This document shows, piece after piece, positions 4,714 through 5,062 of a stretch of 5,062 bases of DNA. Numbering within the stretch: position 1 is the first letter of the stretch; every line of letters begins with the position of its first letter. Below the pieces are notes generated by a model, which did no database searches, was not told where the DNA came from, and saw only the letters and a program-made list of their open reading frames with translations. The translations under genes and the position numbers were made by a program. The stretch is from Nitrososphaerales archaeon TH526 (GTDB lineage Archaea; Thermoproteota; Nitrososphaeria; Nitrososphaerales; Nitrososphaeraceae), in contig JAATVR010000486.1 in NCBI GenBank assembly GCA_014523665.1, positions 1 to 5,062 of the forward strand, given 5' to 3'.

Positions 4714-5062
4714 ATGATAATTATACGTGGTCTGGTTCTAGTGACAATCGTGTCGCTCACGGCAATGTCTCTTACGAGTCTGACTAAGGAAACTATGATC
4801 TGGGCACAAAACTATTCGAATAATGAAACTGGCTCGAATAGCGTGAACTTACAAACACAGAATTTGACAATGGATACAACCGAAGTTACAATTGTCGAAG
4901 GAGCAGCGGCATTAGGCAATGAGGCATTTTCGCCTGATTCCATAAATGTCAAGTTAGGGCAAAACGTTAGTTGGACTAATGGTGATTCTCAATTTCATAC
5001 GGTAACCTCTGGTACGGGTCCTGATGATCCAAACGTGGCAAATGAATTCGATTCTAAAGCTT
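4714..5062 (+). CDS. Exported cupredoxin (plastocyanin-like blue copper protein), 3' partial
   Basis: The first 116 codons are present and the frame runs off the window end. The N-terminus MIIIRGLVLVTIVSL is a short basic start plus a hydrophobic core to about residue 23, with likely signal peptidase cleavage near WAQN (after A31). A Ser/Asn/Thr-rich linker (32-55) follows. The cupredoxin domain begins around 57: FSPDSINVKLGQNVSWTNGD (72-91) and FHTVTSG (94-100) match the plastocyanin/auracyanin strands, with H95 as the first type 1 copper ligand. EFDSKA (111-116) leads toward the missing Cys-His-Met ligand cluster. Ammonia-oxidising archaea use many such extracellular copper proteins as electron carriers in place of cytochromes c. 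The start is chosen because it gives a full signal peptide; Met18 would destroy it. Whether it is soluble, membrane-anchored or multi-domain cannot be told here. Confidence 0.92.
   Translation, partial: MIIIRGLVLVTIVSLTAMSLTSLTKETMIWAQNYSNNETGSNSVNLQTQNLTMDTTEVTIVEGAAALGNEAFSPDSINVKLGQNVSWTNGDSQFHTVTSGTGPDDPNVANEFDSKA

Overview
The window is about 5 kb of AT-rich DNA from what looks like an ammonia-oxidising archaeon of the Nitrososphaerales (Thaumarchaeota), perhaps close to Nitrosocosmicus. Signs are a HisKA kinase with an AAHELRTP H-box and a very compact ATP lid, two different F420-type oxidoreductases side by side, a secreted blue-copper protein, TATA-like boxes close to start codons and few Shine-Dalgarno sites. 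The lineage is inferred from protein style, not from a marker gene.

Layout: 1-780 is the 3' part of a sensor histidine kinase gene (+), cut by the window edge. 781-1193 is a gap of about 410 bp with no confident gene; it holds two weak small reading frames, a GC hairpin and an iterated ATTTC/GAAAT dyad. 1194-2327 encodes a soluble class III nucleotide cyclase with an N-terminal helix-turn-helix-like segment (+). 2433-2993 encodes a PPOX-fold, probably F420-dependent protein (+). Convergent to it, only 12 bp away, 3006-3944 encodes an LLM-class F420-dependent oxidoreductase (-), which starts with TTG. 4119-4352 encodes a small acidic protein with a Cys-Cys-His-Cys putative zinc site (-). 4353-4713 is a second structured gap, with a pyrimidine tract enclosed by an inverted repeat, a bulged hairpin and two sets of direct repeats in front of the last gene. 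4714 to the window end is the 5' part of an exported cupredoxin gene (+).

The genes do not form one operon. Possible themes are signal transduction (kinase, cyclase), F420 redox chemistry (the convergent pair) and extracellular copper electron transfer (cupredoxin). No CRISPR array, rRNA, tRNA, transposase or phage gene was seen. The items most worth a second look are the cyclase (Arg-to-Lys at the transition-state position, about 55 extra residues inside the catalytic domain), the repeat-rich cupredoxin promoter region, and the 53-codon frame that overlaps the cyclase start in an ATGA arrangement.
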